A stretch of 64,000 bases of DNA. It comes from Dongia_A sp035695765 (GTDB lineage: Bacteria > Pseudomonadota > Alphaproteobacteria > Dongiales > Dongiaceae). The DNA lies in assembly GCA_035695765.1 (NCBI GenBank), contig DASRRI010000038.1:1-64000 (forward strand), written 5' to 3'. Shown here piece after piece: positions 50,798-59,161 of the stretch; the stretch's first letter is position 1; every line of letters begins with the position of its first letter. The notes beneath the pieces are model-generated. The model saw nothing but the letters and a program-made list of their open reading frames with translations, was not told the DNA's origin and searched no databases. The position numbers and the translations under genes are program-made.

Positions 50798-51241
50798 TTA
50801 CGACAGCGCGGTCAGATCCGCGCGCAGCGCATCCGCGCCGCGTTTGAGCCGGCGCTCGAGCGCCGCGTGCGTGCGTTTCCAGATCGGCGCCCCGTCCGCG
50901 AGCAGCGCGCGGCCCTGCGCCGTCAGCACGAGGCGCCGGCTGCGGCGGTCATGTTCATCCGCCTTCACGGTAATGAGCCCGCGCCGCTCCAGCGGCTTGA
51001 GGTTGGCGGTCAAGGTGGTGCGATCCATCGCCAGCAGGTCAGCAACGCTGCCCATGGTCGGCGGCTCCGGCCGGTTCAGGGACATCAGCAAAGAGAACTG
51101 CCCCTGCGTGATCCCCAAGGGTCGGAACGCGTCGTCGAAAATCCGCGCCACCACCCGCGCCGCGCGCTGCAGATGAAGGCAGAGGCAGGTATCGCGCACA
51201 TGCAGCGTGGTTTCGAGCGGCACCATCTTGCGGTTTGACAT
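50798..51241 (-). CDS. MarR-family transcriptional regulator
   Basis: This 147-residue regulator is a winged helix flanked by dimerisation helices: CLCLHLQRAARVVARIFDDAFRPLGITQGQFSLLMSL, recognition-helix region TMGSVADLLAMDRTTLTANLKPLERRGLI, and wing VKADEHDRRSRRLVLTAQGRALL. It is divergent from DUF1428. A nested palindrome (51241-51280) touches its start codon and is the likely autoregulatory operator. It has three Cys near the N terminus (two in DTCLCLH and none further on are clearly paired), so redox sensing is conceivable but unproven. Confidence 0.88.
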   Translation of the reverse strand: MSNRKMVPLETTLHVRDTCLCLHLQRAARVVARIFDDAFRPLGITQGQFSLLMSLNRPEPPTMGSVADLLAMDRTTLTANLKPLERRGLITVKADEHDRRSRRLVLTAQGRALLADGAPIWKRTHAALERRLKRGADALRADLTALS

Positions 51242-51280
51242 CGCTTGATTATGTTGATATCAACGTATCTAGTCAAGCGA
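51241..51280. promoter_or_regulatory. Nested palindromic operator between marR and DUF1428 genes
   Basis: GTTGATATCAAC (51253-51264) is a perfect 12-bp palindrome. It is enclosed by TCGCTTGA (51241-51248) and its exact inverse TCAAGCGA (51273-51280). The position between divergent genes and against the marR start fits a MarR operator. Confidence 0.65.
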
Positions 51281-51379
51281 TATGACCGCATCTGTTCCGC
51301 GGTCTCTTGGACGGCGGATGCACGCGGCCAGCCGAAGAGCCGCAGCGCAATCAGACAACGACGTGTGGAGGAAACGACG

Positions 51380-51739
51380 ATGGCCTATGTCGATGGATTC
51401 CTGCTGTCGGTCCCGACCAAGAAGCTGGCGGCCTACCGCCGCATCGCTGCCAAAGCCGGCAAGGTGTGGCGCAACCACGGCGCGCTCGAATATCGCGAAT
51501 GCGTGGGCGACGACCTGCAGACCAAGTGGGGAACGCCGTTCCAGAAGCGCGTGAAACCGAAGAAGGGCGAGACGATCGTGTTTTCCTGGATCGTCTACAA
51601 GTCGCGTGCCCATCGTGACAAGATCCTGCCAAGGATCATGCAAGATAAGCGGCTGGCGAACGCGATGGATCCGAAGTCCATGCCGTTCGACATGAAGCGC
51701 ATGTCCTACGGCGGATTCAAAGTTCTCGTCGACATGTAA
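51380..51739 (+). CDS. DUF1428 family protein
   Basis: This 119-residue small cytoplasmic protein of the DUF1428 (YbaA-like) family has a dimeric alpha/beta-barrel-like fold: MAYVDGFLLSVPTKKLAAYR, KVWRNHGALEYRECVGDDL, VFSWIVYKSRAHRDKI, MPFDMKRMSYGGFKVLVD. GGAGGAAACGACG precedes the ATG. It is the first gene of a run with VOC and DUF899 genes, apparently under the divergent MarR regulator. The function is not established for the family. Confidence 0.85.
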   Translation: MAYVDGFLLSVPTKKLAAYRRIAAKAGKVWRNHGALEYRECVGDDLQTKWGTPFQKRVKPKKGETIVFSWIVYKSRAHRDKILPRIMQDKRLANAMDPKSMPFDMKRMSYGGFKVLVDM

Positions 51740-51770
51740 CTGACACATTCAGCTGGAGGAGCTTTCGATC

Positions 51771-52169
51771 ATGAACCCGATTGTCCCCTATCTCACCGTC
51801 AGCAGCGCGTCCGAAGCCATCGCCTTCTACAAGAAGGCGTTCGATGCCAAGGAGAATTCGCGCATGGCGACCGAGGATGGCAAGCGCCTGATGCATTCCG
51901 ATCTCACCATCCATGGCGGCACCATTTTCGTGATGGATGAATTTCCGGAGCATGGCAGTGCGCGCCGCCCCAACGGCGACAGCCCGGTCGGGATCGTCAT
52001 CCAGTTGCCGCAGCCCAAGGCTGTCGACGCGGTCTATGCCCAGGCGGTCAAAGCCGGCGCCAAGGGCACGCAGGAGCCGGCCGACATGTTCTGGGGTGCG
52101 CGCTACGCGGCGTTGACCGATCCTTTCGGCCACACCTGGATGCTGAATTCCGCCTTGCAGCAGAAGTGA
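51771..52169 (+). CDS. VOC-family protein, PhnB-like
   Basis: This 132-residue protein of the PhnB/glyoxalase-like VOC group begins MNPIVPYLTVSSASEAIAFY with the typical PYL start. MHSDLTIHGGTIFVMDEFPE and FWGARYAALTDPFGHTWML follow. The family is often encoded with DUF899 and DUF1428 proteins in small-molecule or stress clusters. GGAGGAG lies before the ATG, and the stop overlaps the next leader by 4 nt (GTGA). The substrate is unknown. Confidence 0.85.
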   Translation: MNPIVPYLTVSSASEAIAFYKKAFDAKENSRMATEDGKRLMHSDLTIHGGTIFVMDEFPEHGSARRPNGDSPVGIVIQLPQPKAVDAVYAQAVKAGAKGTQEPADMFWGARYAALTDPFGHTWMLNSALQQK

Positions 52170-52180
52170 AGGAGATCGCC

Positions 52181-52900
52181 ATGACACAGCACAAGATCGT
52201 TTCCGAAGCGGACTGGATCGAAGCGCGCAAGAAGGTGCTGGCGGAGGAGAAAGCATTGGCCAAGGCGCGCGAGCGGATCGCCGCCCTGCGGCGCGATCTG
52301 CCGTGGGTCAAGATCGAGAAGAAGTATGAGTTCGATACGGCCAGCGGCAAGAAATCGCTCGCTGATCTGTTCGAAGGCCGCGGCCAGCTCTTCGTCCAGC
52401 ATTTCATGTTCGCGCCAGAGTGGGAGGCCGGCTGCCCGGGCTGCTCGTTCGCGGCAGATCACATCGATGCCGCCTGGCAGCACCTGAAGCATCACGACGT
52501 CACCTTCGTCGCCGTGTCGCGCGCGCCGCTCGCCAAACTGCAGGGCTACAAGAAGCGCATGGGCTGGCGCTTCAACTGGGTCTCGTCGCAGGGCAGCGAC
52601 TTCAATTACGACTTCCACGTCTCCTTCACCGGGGAGCAACTGGCGAAGGGCAAGGTGTTCCACAATTTCGAGATGATCGAGAACAACAACATGGAGGACC
52701 TGCCCGGCGGCAGCGTGTTCTACAAGGATGCGGACGGCTCCATCTACCTGACCTATGCCGACTATGGCGACGGCAGCGCAGAGGTTCTCGGCACCTACAT
52801 GATCCTCGATCTCATGCCCAATGGCCGCAACGAGACCGGCCCGATGGCGTGGGTGAAACGGCATGATGAGTATGAGGGGGAGAGGCGGAAGGCTGGCTGA
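52181..52900 (+). CDS. DUF899 thioredoxin-like protein
   Basis: This 239-residue protein of the DUF899 family has a thioredoxin-like fold with the pair of Cys in EWEAGCPGCSFAADHID. KVLAEEKALAKARERIAALRRDLPWV at the N terminus and DFNYDFHVSFT in the C half are typical. AAGGAG lies 6 nt before the ATG at 52181; the GTG at 52166, overlapping the VOC stop, is less likely. It could act in thiol redox chemistry with the small proteins encoded before it. No substrate is established. Confidence 0.85.
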   Translation: MTQHKIVSEADWIEARKKVLAEEKALAKARERIAALRRDLPWVKIEKKYEFDTASGKKSLADLFEGRGQLFVQHFMFAPEWEAGCPGCSFAADHIDAAWQHLKHHDVTFVAVSRAPLAKLQGYKKRMGWRFNWVSSQGSDFNYDFHVSFTGEQLAKGKVFHNFEMIENNNMEDLPGGSVFYKDADGSIYLTYADYGDGSAEVLGTYMILDLMPNGRNETGPMAWVKRHDEYEGERRKAG

Positions 52901-53147
52901 AGCAGCGCCCTTCCCCCAAACCAAGTCCTTTCGCCCTTGCGGGGGATACGCAGCCTTAGCAAGCGTCAGCGAGCTTAGGCGGCACTGGATGGGGGGGTCG
53001 CGCACCGACAGGTGCGCAGCGCGGCAGCGCTCACGGTCGGAGCCGCAGCGCTGCATCACCCCCTTCCCAACCTTCCCCCACCCCGCGGACGGATGTCCAC
53101 ATTCGCGGACGGGGGGAAGGGGTTCTTATTTTGAGAGAGAGTCATTC
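52901..53147. repeat. 247-bp GC-rich palindromic repeat region
   Basis: This region is bounded by CCCTTCCCCC-type and GGGGGGAAGGGG-type ends that are complementary over about 10 bases. Inside are several inverted arms, for example cgcaccgacaggtgcg at about 53000. It is of the same general type as the his-operon elements but not a copy. It contains no gene. It separates the DUF899 gene from the MFS gene. Confidence 0.55.
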
Positions 53148-54602
53148 ATGACCACGCATATTGAAGGAACCCGCCGCTGGCTGGCGCTGATCATATTGTG
53201 CCTGGGCGACTTGATGATCGTGCTCGATACCACGATCGTAAATGTCGCGCTGCCGTCGATCCGCGCCGACCTCGATTTCACCGAGACGTCGCTGGTCTGG
53301 GTGGTCAACGCCTACATGCTGACCTTCGGCGGCTTCCTGCTGCTGGGCGGGCGGCTCGGCGATCTCTACGGTCATCGCCGATTGTTCCTGGCCGGCATCG
53401 CGCTGTTCACCTTGGCCTCGCTCGGCTGCGGCATTTCCAGCACGCAGGAAATGCTGATCGTGGCGCGCGCGATCCAGGGCCTCGGCGGCGCCATCGTTTC
53501 CGCTGTCGCGCTCTCCCTCATCATGCTGCTGTTCACGGAGGCTGGTGAGCGCGCCAAGGCGATGGGCGTGTTCGGCTTCGTGATGGCGGGCGGCGGATCG
53601 ATTGGCGTGCTGCTCGGCGGCGTCCTCACCAATGCGTTCAACTGGCATTGGATCTTCCTGGTCAACCTGCCGGTCGGTATTGCCGTGTTCGCTTTGTGTC
53701 TAGCCCTGCTGCCGGCGGCGCGGGGCCAGGCTACGGGAAGCCGCCTCGATATTGCCGGTGCCGTCACGGTCACGACGTCGCTGATGCTCGCGGTCTATGC
53801 AATCGTGAACGGCAACGAGGCCGGCTGGACCTCCACCCAGACGCTCGGCCTGCTGGCGACTGCGATCATCCTGCTGGCGCTGTTCCTGGCGATCGAAGCG
53901 CGGGTGGCATCGCCGCTGATGCCGCTCGGCCTGTTCCGCCTGCGCAACCTCGCGACATCCAATGTCGTCGGCGTGCTGTGGGCGGCGGCGATGTTCGCGT
54001 GGTTCTTCCTCTCCGCGCTCTATATGCAACTGGTGCTGGGCTACACGCCGATGCAGGTCGGCCTCGCCTTCCTGCCGGCCAATCTCATCATGGGCGCCTT
54101 TTCGCTCGGCTGGTCGGCGAAGCTGGTGACGCGCTTCGGCATCCGCGCGCCGCTGGCGGTGGGCTTGGCGCTCGCCGCGGCGGGCTTGGCCCTCTTCGCG
54201 CGGGCGCCGGCCGACGGCGCGTTCCTGATCGATGTGCTGCCGGGCATGACCTTGCTCGGCCTCGGCGCCGGCATTGCCTTCAACCCGATGCTGCTGGCGG
54301 CGATGAGCGACGTGGGCCCAAGCGAATCCGGCCTTGCCTCCGGGATCGTCAACACCGCGTTCATGATGGGCGGCGCGCTCGGCCTTGCGATCCTCGCCAG
54401 CCTCGCCGCCGCGCGCACCGGCGCGCTGATTGCTGCCGGCGCAGCCTCGCCGGTCGCGCTCAATGGCGGCTATCACGTCGCCTTCATGCTCGGTGCACTC
54501 TTCGCCGCTGCAGCGGCCACGCTCAGCGCTTTGCTTCTGCGGCCGGGCCAGGCCCCGGCTCAGCACGGCGCCGGCACACCAGTGCCTGCCGAGGCCGAAT
54601 GA
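53148..54602 (+). CDS. MFS transporter, DHA2 (EmrB/QacA) family
   Basis: This 484-residue drug:H+ antiporter-type permease has about 14 membrane spans. Motif A appears as GGRLGDLYGHRRLFLAGIALF, and the early motif LDTTIVNVALPSIRADL with the acidic Asp lies in the first helix. GGGSIGVLLGGVLTNAFNWHWIFLVNLPVGI is the motif-C region. It would export drugs or metabolites using the proton gradient. Its promoter presumably lies in or after the palindromic region upstream. It is convergent with the DUF1330 gene. Confidence 0.92.
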   Translation: MTTHIEGTRRWLALIILCLGDLMIVLDTTIVNVALPSIRADLDFTETSLVWVVNAYMLTFGGFLLLGGRLGDLYGHRRLFLAGIALFTLASLGCGISSTQEMLIVARAIQGLGGAIVSAVALSLIMLLFTEAGERAKAMGVFGFVMAGGGSIGVLLGGVLTNAFNWHWIFLVNLPVGIAVFALCLALLPAARGQATGSRLDIAGAVTVTTSLMLAVYAIVNGNEAGWTSTQTLGLLATAIILLALFLAIEARVASPLMPLGLFRLRNLATSNVVGVLWAAAMFAWFFLSALYMQLVLGYTPMQVGLAFLPANLIMGAFSLGWSAKLVTRFGIRAPLAVGLALAAAGLALFARAPADGAFLIDVLPGMTLLGLGAGIAFNPMLLAAMSDVGPSESGLASGIVNTAFMMGGALGLAILASLAAARTGALIAAGAASPVALNGGYHVAFMLGALFAAAAATLSALLLRPGQAPAQHGAGTPVPAEAE

Positions 54603-54603
54603 T

Positions 54604-54945
54604 CTAGTTCCGCGCCTTGTGCAGGTACGGAATCGTTCCGGCCAGATCGGTATCGTCGATCAGCTGGAAGCGGCTGACGCTGCCGTCCTGCCGAGCCTCG
54701 GCGTAAGGCGCGTAGCTGGGATCGGCGAGGAACGAGTTGACCGCGTCTGCCGACGGGAATTCGAGCAGCGCGATCAACGACGTCTCAAGAGGCTTGCCCT
54801 CCAGCGTCTTGACGTTTCCGGAGCGCGAGAGGTACTTGCCGCCGTGCTTGTGCACGATGTTGTGCACCGACTGCGCATAGGCCGGCACCCAGCTCTTATC
54901 GGTCACCTTGATATCCGCGATCATGTAAACGGTCATTGTCCTCAT
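54604..54945 (-). CDS. DUF1330 family protein
   Basis: This 113-residue dimeric alpha/beta-barrel-like (DUF1330) protein reads MTVYMIADIKVTDKSWVPAYAQSVHNIVHKHGGKYLSRSG, split around the conserved Tyr and His, then SLIALLEFPSADAVNSFLADPSYAPY. The function is unknown for the family. It lies divergent from an HxlR regulator and convergent with the MFS gene, so it is a likely regulatory target of the HxlR protein. Confidence 0.88.
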   Translation of the reverse strand: MRTMTVYMIADIKVTDKSWVPAYAQSVHNIVHKHGGKYLSRSGNVKTLEGKPLETSLIALLEFPSADAVNSFLADPSYAPYAEARQDGSVSRFQLIDDTDLAGTIPYLHKARN

Positions 54946-55126
54946 CTCCGATGGTGGATTGTGGCGCGGGACAGCCCCATCGCCCGGATGCAGCCTGGCA
55001 GGCGGGTGCCGCGGCGCTCCAGTCCGGGAACTGGAGCGGGTGATACAGAATCTGGACTAGTTCGCGGGACCGGCTGCCGCCTATGGTCGCCCCCGTCGCG
55101 CGGGCAACCCACCGAAAGACCGATAC

Positions 55127-55822
55127 ATGACGCAATCCGGATACAAGCAGTTCTGCCCCCTCGCCATGGCCGCGGAACTGCTCTGCACGCGCTGGACCAT
55201 GGTATTGCTGCGCGAACTGGTGGCGGGATCGACGCGCTTCAACGATCTGCGCCGCGGCGTTCCGAAGATGTCTCCAACGCTTCTGTCCCAGCGCCTCAAG
55301 GAGCTAGAAGCCGCCGGCATCATCGCGCGCAGGGAGCTCAGGTCGGAGAGAGGCGTCTTCGAATACCACATGACCGAGGCCGGCATGGACCTCCGCCCCG
55401 TTGTCGAGGCCATGGGCTTCTGGGGCCAGAAATGGATCGAGGCCAGGCTCTCCCTCAAGAACCTCGATCCGTCCCTGCTGATGTGGGACATGCGGCGAAA
55501 CCTGGACCCATGCCCGCTGCCCGACCGGCGCACGGTGATACAGTTTCTGTACCCCGAGCTGCCGGTTTCGAAACGGTCCTGGTGGCTGGTGGTTGAGCCG
55601 CGTGGCGAGGTGGATCTGTGCGGCTACGATCCGGGGTTTGAGGTCGACCTCTATGTCTCGACCGACCTGCGCACGATGACCGCGATCTGGATGGGGCTCA
55701 CGACCGTCGCGAAGGAAGGCGAGAAGGTCGCCCTGACCGGAAGCCGAGAAATCGCAGACACCATGCAGGCCTGGCTCGGGCTCAGCCCGTTCGCGGTCGA
55801 ACCCAAGCGCGCAGCAGCATAG
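55127..55822 (+). CDS. HxlR-family regulator with C-terminal extension
   Basis: This 231-residue protein has the HxlR winged helix in its first 105 residues: QFCPLAMAAELLCTRWTMVLLRELVAG, FNDLRRGVPKMSPTLLSQRLKELEAAGII and the wing ERGVFEYHMTEAG. The conserved Cys is present at the front. The second half (PDRRTVIQFLYPELP, WWLVVEPRGEVDLCGYDPGFEVDLYVS) resembles an SCP2-like lipid- or ligand-binding domain, seen in a subset of HxlR proteins. A small hydrophobic ligand is therefore possible. The divergent DUF1330 gene is the probable target. Confidence 0.85.
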   Translation: MTQSGYKQFCPLAMAAELLCTRWTMVLLRELVAGSTRFNDLRRGVPKMSPTLLSQRLKELEAAGIIARRELRSERGVFEYHMTEAGMDLRPVVEAMGFWGQKWIEARLSLKNLDPSLLMWDMRRNLDPCPLPDRRTVIQFLYPELPVSKRSWWLVVEPRGEVDLCGYDPGFEVDLYVSTDLRTMTAIWMGLTTVAKEGEKVALTGSREIADTMQAWLGLSPFAVEPKRAAA

Positions 55823-55937
55823 GCCTTGAGTCAGGCACAGCCCCGTGCGGAAACCGGGTAGCCGGCCCGCGCGGCAGGCTTGCGCTCCCCGTCCGCGCGA
55901 TTCATAAGAAGGCTCCTGCTGGAAGCTGGCCGCCAGC

Positions 55938-56291
55938 ATGCGGGGTGCGCTCATGTTCGAGGAAGAGACCGGAAAGATCCTGGACCGGATGTATGCTGCC
56001 ATGATGACGCGGCGCACCGCGGACCCGAAGCAATCCAAGGCGGCCAAGCTGCTGCAGCGCGGACGGCCCAAGATCGCGCGCAAGCTGGGCGAGAACGTGT
56101 TCGAAACCACCATCGCCGCGATCGGCAAGGATGCCGAGGCCGTGGTCGATGAAAGCGCCAAGCTGCTCTATATGCTGCTCGCTCTGTGGGCCGATTGCGG
56201 CGTGGAGCCCGCGGAAGTGTGGAAAAAGCTGCAAGCCCGCGAAGTCTTCGCCGGCCTTGCCGAGCAACCACAGGACGAGGAGCGTGAGTAG
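55938..56291 (+). CDS. HisE-like phosphoribosyl-ATP diphosphatase paralogue with altered metal site
   Basis: This protein of about 117 residues is clearly related to the HisE at 49562-49891 (shared KLL..GR, RKLGE, LWADCG.EP.EVW.KL.ARE). The MazG-like ligands have changed: GEEAVET became GENVFET, and ESADLIYH became ESAKLLYM, so one Glu, the Asp and the His are lost. Ordinary PR-ATP hydrolysis is unlikely. The ATG at 55938 or 55953 may be used. The stop overlaps the start of a truncated methyltransferase frame, which suggests a rearrangement junction here. It is away from the his operon by 5.7 kb. Confidence 0.75.
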   Translation: MRGALMFEEETGKILDRMYAAMMTRRTADPKQSKAAKLLQRGRPKIARKLGENVFETTIAAIGKDAEAVVDESAKLLYMLLALWADCGVEPAEVWKKLQAREVFAGLAEQPQDEERE

Positions 56292-56692
56292 CGCTCAGCG
56301 CGTTTTATCTCGGCTTCCACAATGAAGGCATTGACGGCCGCGCGCGCTGCGTCGCCGGCGATTTCTTCGACGAGGCGCCGGCTGGCGGCGATCTCTATGT
56401 CATGAAAAGCGTGCTGCACAATTGGGATGACAGAGACGCGCACCGCATCCTTGCCACCTGCCGCGCCGTCATGAAACCGGAACCGCGCCTGCTGGTGATC
56501 GAGCGCGTGGTGCCGCCGGGCAATGAGCCGGCCGAAGCCAAATTGTTCGACGTGAACATGCTGGTCGTGGCGGGCGGGTGCGAGCGCATGGAAGAGGAAT
56601 ACTGCGCGCTGTTCCAGGAATCCGGCCTGGTCCTGGAGCGCGCCGCTGTCACGCGCTCGCCGCTGACCGTGATCGTGGCGCGGCCCGCCTAG
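56288..56692 (+). pseudogene. 5'-truncated O-methyltransferase (acetylserotonin-OMT family) remnant
   Basis: From 56288 the frame reads VALSAFYLGFHNEG, then RCVAGDFFDEAPAGGDLYVMK and SVLHNWDDRDAHRILATCRAVM, and ends in AAVTRSPLTVIVARPA. This is the C-terminal third (about 134 residues) of a plant-type/polyketide O-methyltransferase, including the GDFF SAM contact and the catalytic-His region HNWDD. The dimerisation domain and the Gly-rich SAM loop are missing. A stop lies in frame at 56285. An internal ATG at 56402 could give 96 residues, which would not be active. The break coincides with the end of the HisE-like gene. Confidence 0.75.
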
Positions 56693-56891
56693 AGGTTGGC
56701 TAACCCATTCGATCTAGAACGTGGTTAATCCGCCGTTATGCATACCGAAGTGTGGCGCCCTAGGCCGCTTCCGCGCTGGACAGGATTTCACGCTTCGTTA
56801 TCCTGCTTTTTAGGTATTCGGCCGGTTTGGGCTGATCGGGCCTGATAAGGCTGACTGCCGGTGACCTCGGACAGTGGGGGAACTAAGGCGG

Positions 56892-59075
56892 ATGCGGCGG
56901 AATATTCGGTCGTTCCTGGCGGCCTTGGCGGCGCTGGGAATGCTTTCGATCCTGGCGACTCAATTGCAGATCCGGCCGGCCGAAGCAGTGGCGTTCGGCG
57001 CGGATGACCGCCGCCCGGTCGCGCGCCTCAAGGGCAGCGAAGGCGGCGCCATCGGCCTCGTCTTCTATCAGGCGGCGAACGGGCAGTTCGCGGCCGGCAC
57101 CGGCTTCCTGGTTTCACCCTGCCATGTCCTCACCGCCTATCACGTCGCCGCCGGCGGCGAGCGGGTCGATGAGAAGAGCGCCAGCATGTTCTATGTCGGC
57201 GAGGGCAAGATCGGCCCGGATTTTCCCGACCTCAACCGCTTCGCCGAATCATCGCCCGCCCATCCGGTGCTGTGGGGACGCTACGTCCGCACCGCCGCGA
57301 ACAGCAACCTGCTGGTGCGCGCGCAATCGGTGGAGCGCAACGGTTGGGAAGATTGGGCGCTGCTGGAGCTCGACAAATGCTTCGGCGCTGCACCTTATTC
57401 CTACGGCTACCTGAAGCTTGCTCCGGTCAGCACGCGCGGGCTGATGACCAGCGGCGCCTCGCTCGCGGCGCGCTCCGTCGGGCTGCCGGGCGACAAGAGC
57501 GCGCAGAGCCTGTGGGAGGATCCGACCTGCCGCCTGATCGGCCAGATCTATGCCTCCGGCTGGCAGCATGATTGCATCACCATTCCCGGCAATTCCGGCG
57601 GGCCGATCCTGGTCAAGGATCCGGTCACGGGCGAAGACCGCGTGGCGGCCATCACCGTCTCGCATATCGCCGTCGAAGGCTTGAGCGTCGATGCCTCCGA
57701 CGCGCTGGTGCTGGCGCGCGATGACCCGAACTATTACGACTATCTAGCCATCGCCGTTCCGGTCTCGGGCCTGGTCGAGCGCGTCGAGCCCTATCTGGTG
57801 AAGGATGACAGGATCGCGCAATTCATCGCGCGCCAGAAGACAGATGATCATTACGGCTCCGATGAATCCGCGGAGGCGATCGCCGATCTCGGCACCGCCA
57901 TCGCCGCCACCCCGGACAAGGCGGAACTCTATGTGCTGCGCGCGATCTGGGACCGCTATGCCGGGCGCGACGACGATGCGCGCCGCGATCTTGCCGCGGT
58001 GCTGGCGCTGGATGCGCATTGCGCACCGGCGCGCTATCTGCGCGGCCGGATGGAACTGGAAAACAGCGACGCGGACAATCTGACGCTCGCGCGCGCGGAT
58101 TTCACCGCGCTCGCCGACCGGCACGCCGATTCGCCCGATGTCCTGCTCTATCGCGGCATTGCGGAGAGCCGTGCCTCGTCCTATGACGCGGCGATCGCCG
58201 ATTTCGACATGGTCCTGAAGCATCAATCCAGGAGCGCGGTCGCGCTCAACGAGCGCGGCGATGCCTGGCGCGGGTTGCGCGACTACAAGCGCGCCCTTGC
58301 CGATTACAGCCAGGCGATCAATTTCGCCGGCGACTGGCCTGAGGCCTATCGCGACCGCGGCTATCTCTATCATCTGCTGGCGCGGCACGAAGAAGCGCGC
58401 GCCGATTTCAACCGCGCCATCAAGCTGAATTCGCGCGACGCCGAGGCGTGGAACGGCCGTGCCCTGGTGTCCCTGTCCGAAGGGCGGATGTCCGAGGCCA
58501 TCAACGACTTCAACCACGCGATCGAGCTGCTGCCGCAATCGGGCGCCTATTTCGCCAACCGCGCCACCGCGCGCCTGATCGATGGCGACGAGACGCGCGC
58601 GATCGAGGATTTCCGCCTGGCGGTCCAATACGATCCCGAGGAACCGTTCGTCCACCTGCTGCTCTACATCGCCGAGGCGCGCGCCGGCGACCTGAACGCG
58701 GCGAGGGGCGCGCTCGCTGCCTATGCCGATGCACGGCCGCATGCGGATTGGCCGCAGCCGATCGTCGATCTGTTTCTCGGCCGCGGTGGCATCGACGCGG
58801 TGGAGCAGGCAGCAAAGCTCGCCCATCAGAGCAAGGATGAAGCGGGCCAGCGCTTCGATGCCGATTTCTATCTCGGCCAGTGGGCCCTGCTCACCGGCGA
58901 TGAGGCCGCGGCGGCGGCGCACCTCAAGTCGGTCTATGACAGCAGCATGCGCGAGTACCTCGAGTTCGACATCGCCCGCGCCGATCTCGACACCCTCGGC
59001 ACCCTCGCTGAGGCCCCCACCCGCACCCCCACCGACAGGCCGCACCAGAACGTGCCGACGGGGAACAAGCGGTAG
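56892..59075 (+). CDS. Exported trypsin-like serine protease fused to TPR repeats
   Basis: This 727-residue protein has an N-terminal signal/anchor (SFLAALAALGMLSILATQL). A trypsin-like domain at about 45-300 carries the complete triad: His84 in VLTAYHVAAG, Asp154 in WEDWALLELD, Ser235 in IPGNSGGPIL. From about 320 to 640 come tetratricopeptide repeats (ALNERGDAWRGLRDYKRALADYSQAI, AYRDRGYLYHLLARHEEARADFNRAI, AWNGRALVSLSEGRMSEAINDFNHAI). The tail is Pro/Thr-rich. It probably works in the periplasm, with TPRs recruiting substrates or partners. The ATG at 56892 was chosen over a GTG at 56874. Confidence 0.85.
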   Translation: MRRNIRSFLAALAALGMLSILATQLQIRPAEAVAFGADDRRPVARLKGSEGGAIGLVFYQAANGQFAAGTGFLVSPCHVLTAYHVAAGGERVDEKSASMFYVGEGKIGPDFPDLNRFAESSPAHPVLWGRYVRTAANSNLLVRAQSVERNGWEDWALLELDKCFGAAPYSYGYLKLAPVSTRGLMTSGASLAARSVGLPGDKSAQSLWEDPTCRLIGQIYASGWQHDCITIPGNSGGPILVKDPVTGEDRVAAITVSHIAVEGLSVDASDALVLARDDPNYYDYLAIAVPVSGLVERVEPYLVKDDRIAQFIARQKTDDHYGSDESAEAIADLGTAIAATPDKAELYVLRAIWDRYAGRDDDARRDLAAVLALDAHCAPARYLRGRMELENSDADNLTLARADFTALADRHADSPDVLLYRGIAESRASSYDAAIADFDMVLKHQSRSAVALNERGDAWRGLRDYKRALADYSQAINFAGDWPEAYRDRGYLYHLLARHEEARADFNRAIKLNSRDAEAWNGRALVSLSEGRMSEAINDFNHAIELLPQSGAYFANRATARLIDGDETRAIEDFRLAVQYDPEEPFVHLLLYIAEARAGDLNAARGALAAYADARPHADWPQPIVDLFLGRGGIDAVEQAAKLAHQSKDEAGQRFDADFYLGQWALLTGDEAAAAAHLKSVYDSSMREYLEFDIARADLDTLGTLAEAPTRTPTDRPHQNVPTGNKR

Positions 59076-59089
59076 GGGCGCCCGAGTGC

Positions 59090-59145
59090 TGCCCACCGAA
59101 ACTCGTGGGTGGTCGCACCAATTGCGACCATGACGGAGTGGTTGG
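59090..59145. repeat. Copy of the dispersed GAAAYTCGTGG repeat
   Basis: ACCGAAACTCGTGGGTGG and the following GTCGCACC (59095-59119) match GCCGAAATTCGTGGATGG/GTCGTGCC at 30178-30202 with few changes. A complementary GGTCGC/GCGACC arm and ATGACG follow. It sits between the protease-TPR gene and the convergent deacetylase gene. Confidence 0.55.
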
Positions 59146-59161
59146 CGGTGACGTGCAATCC

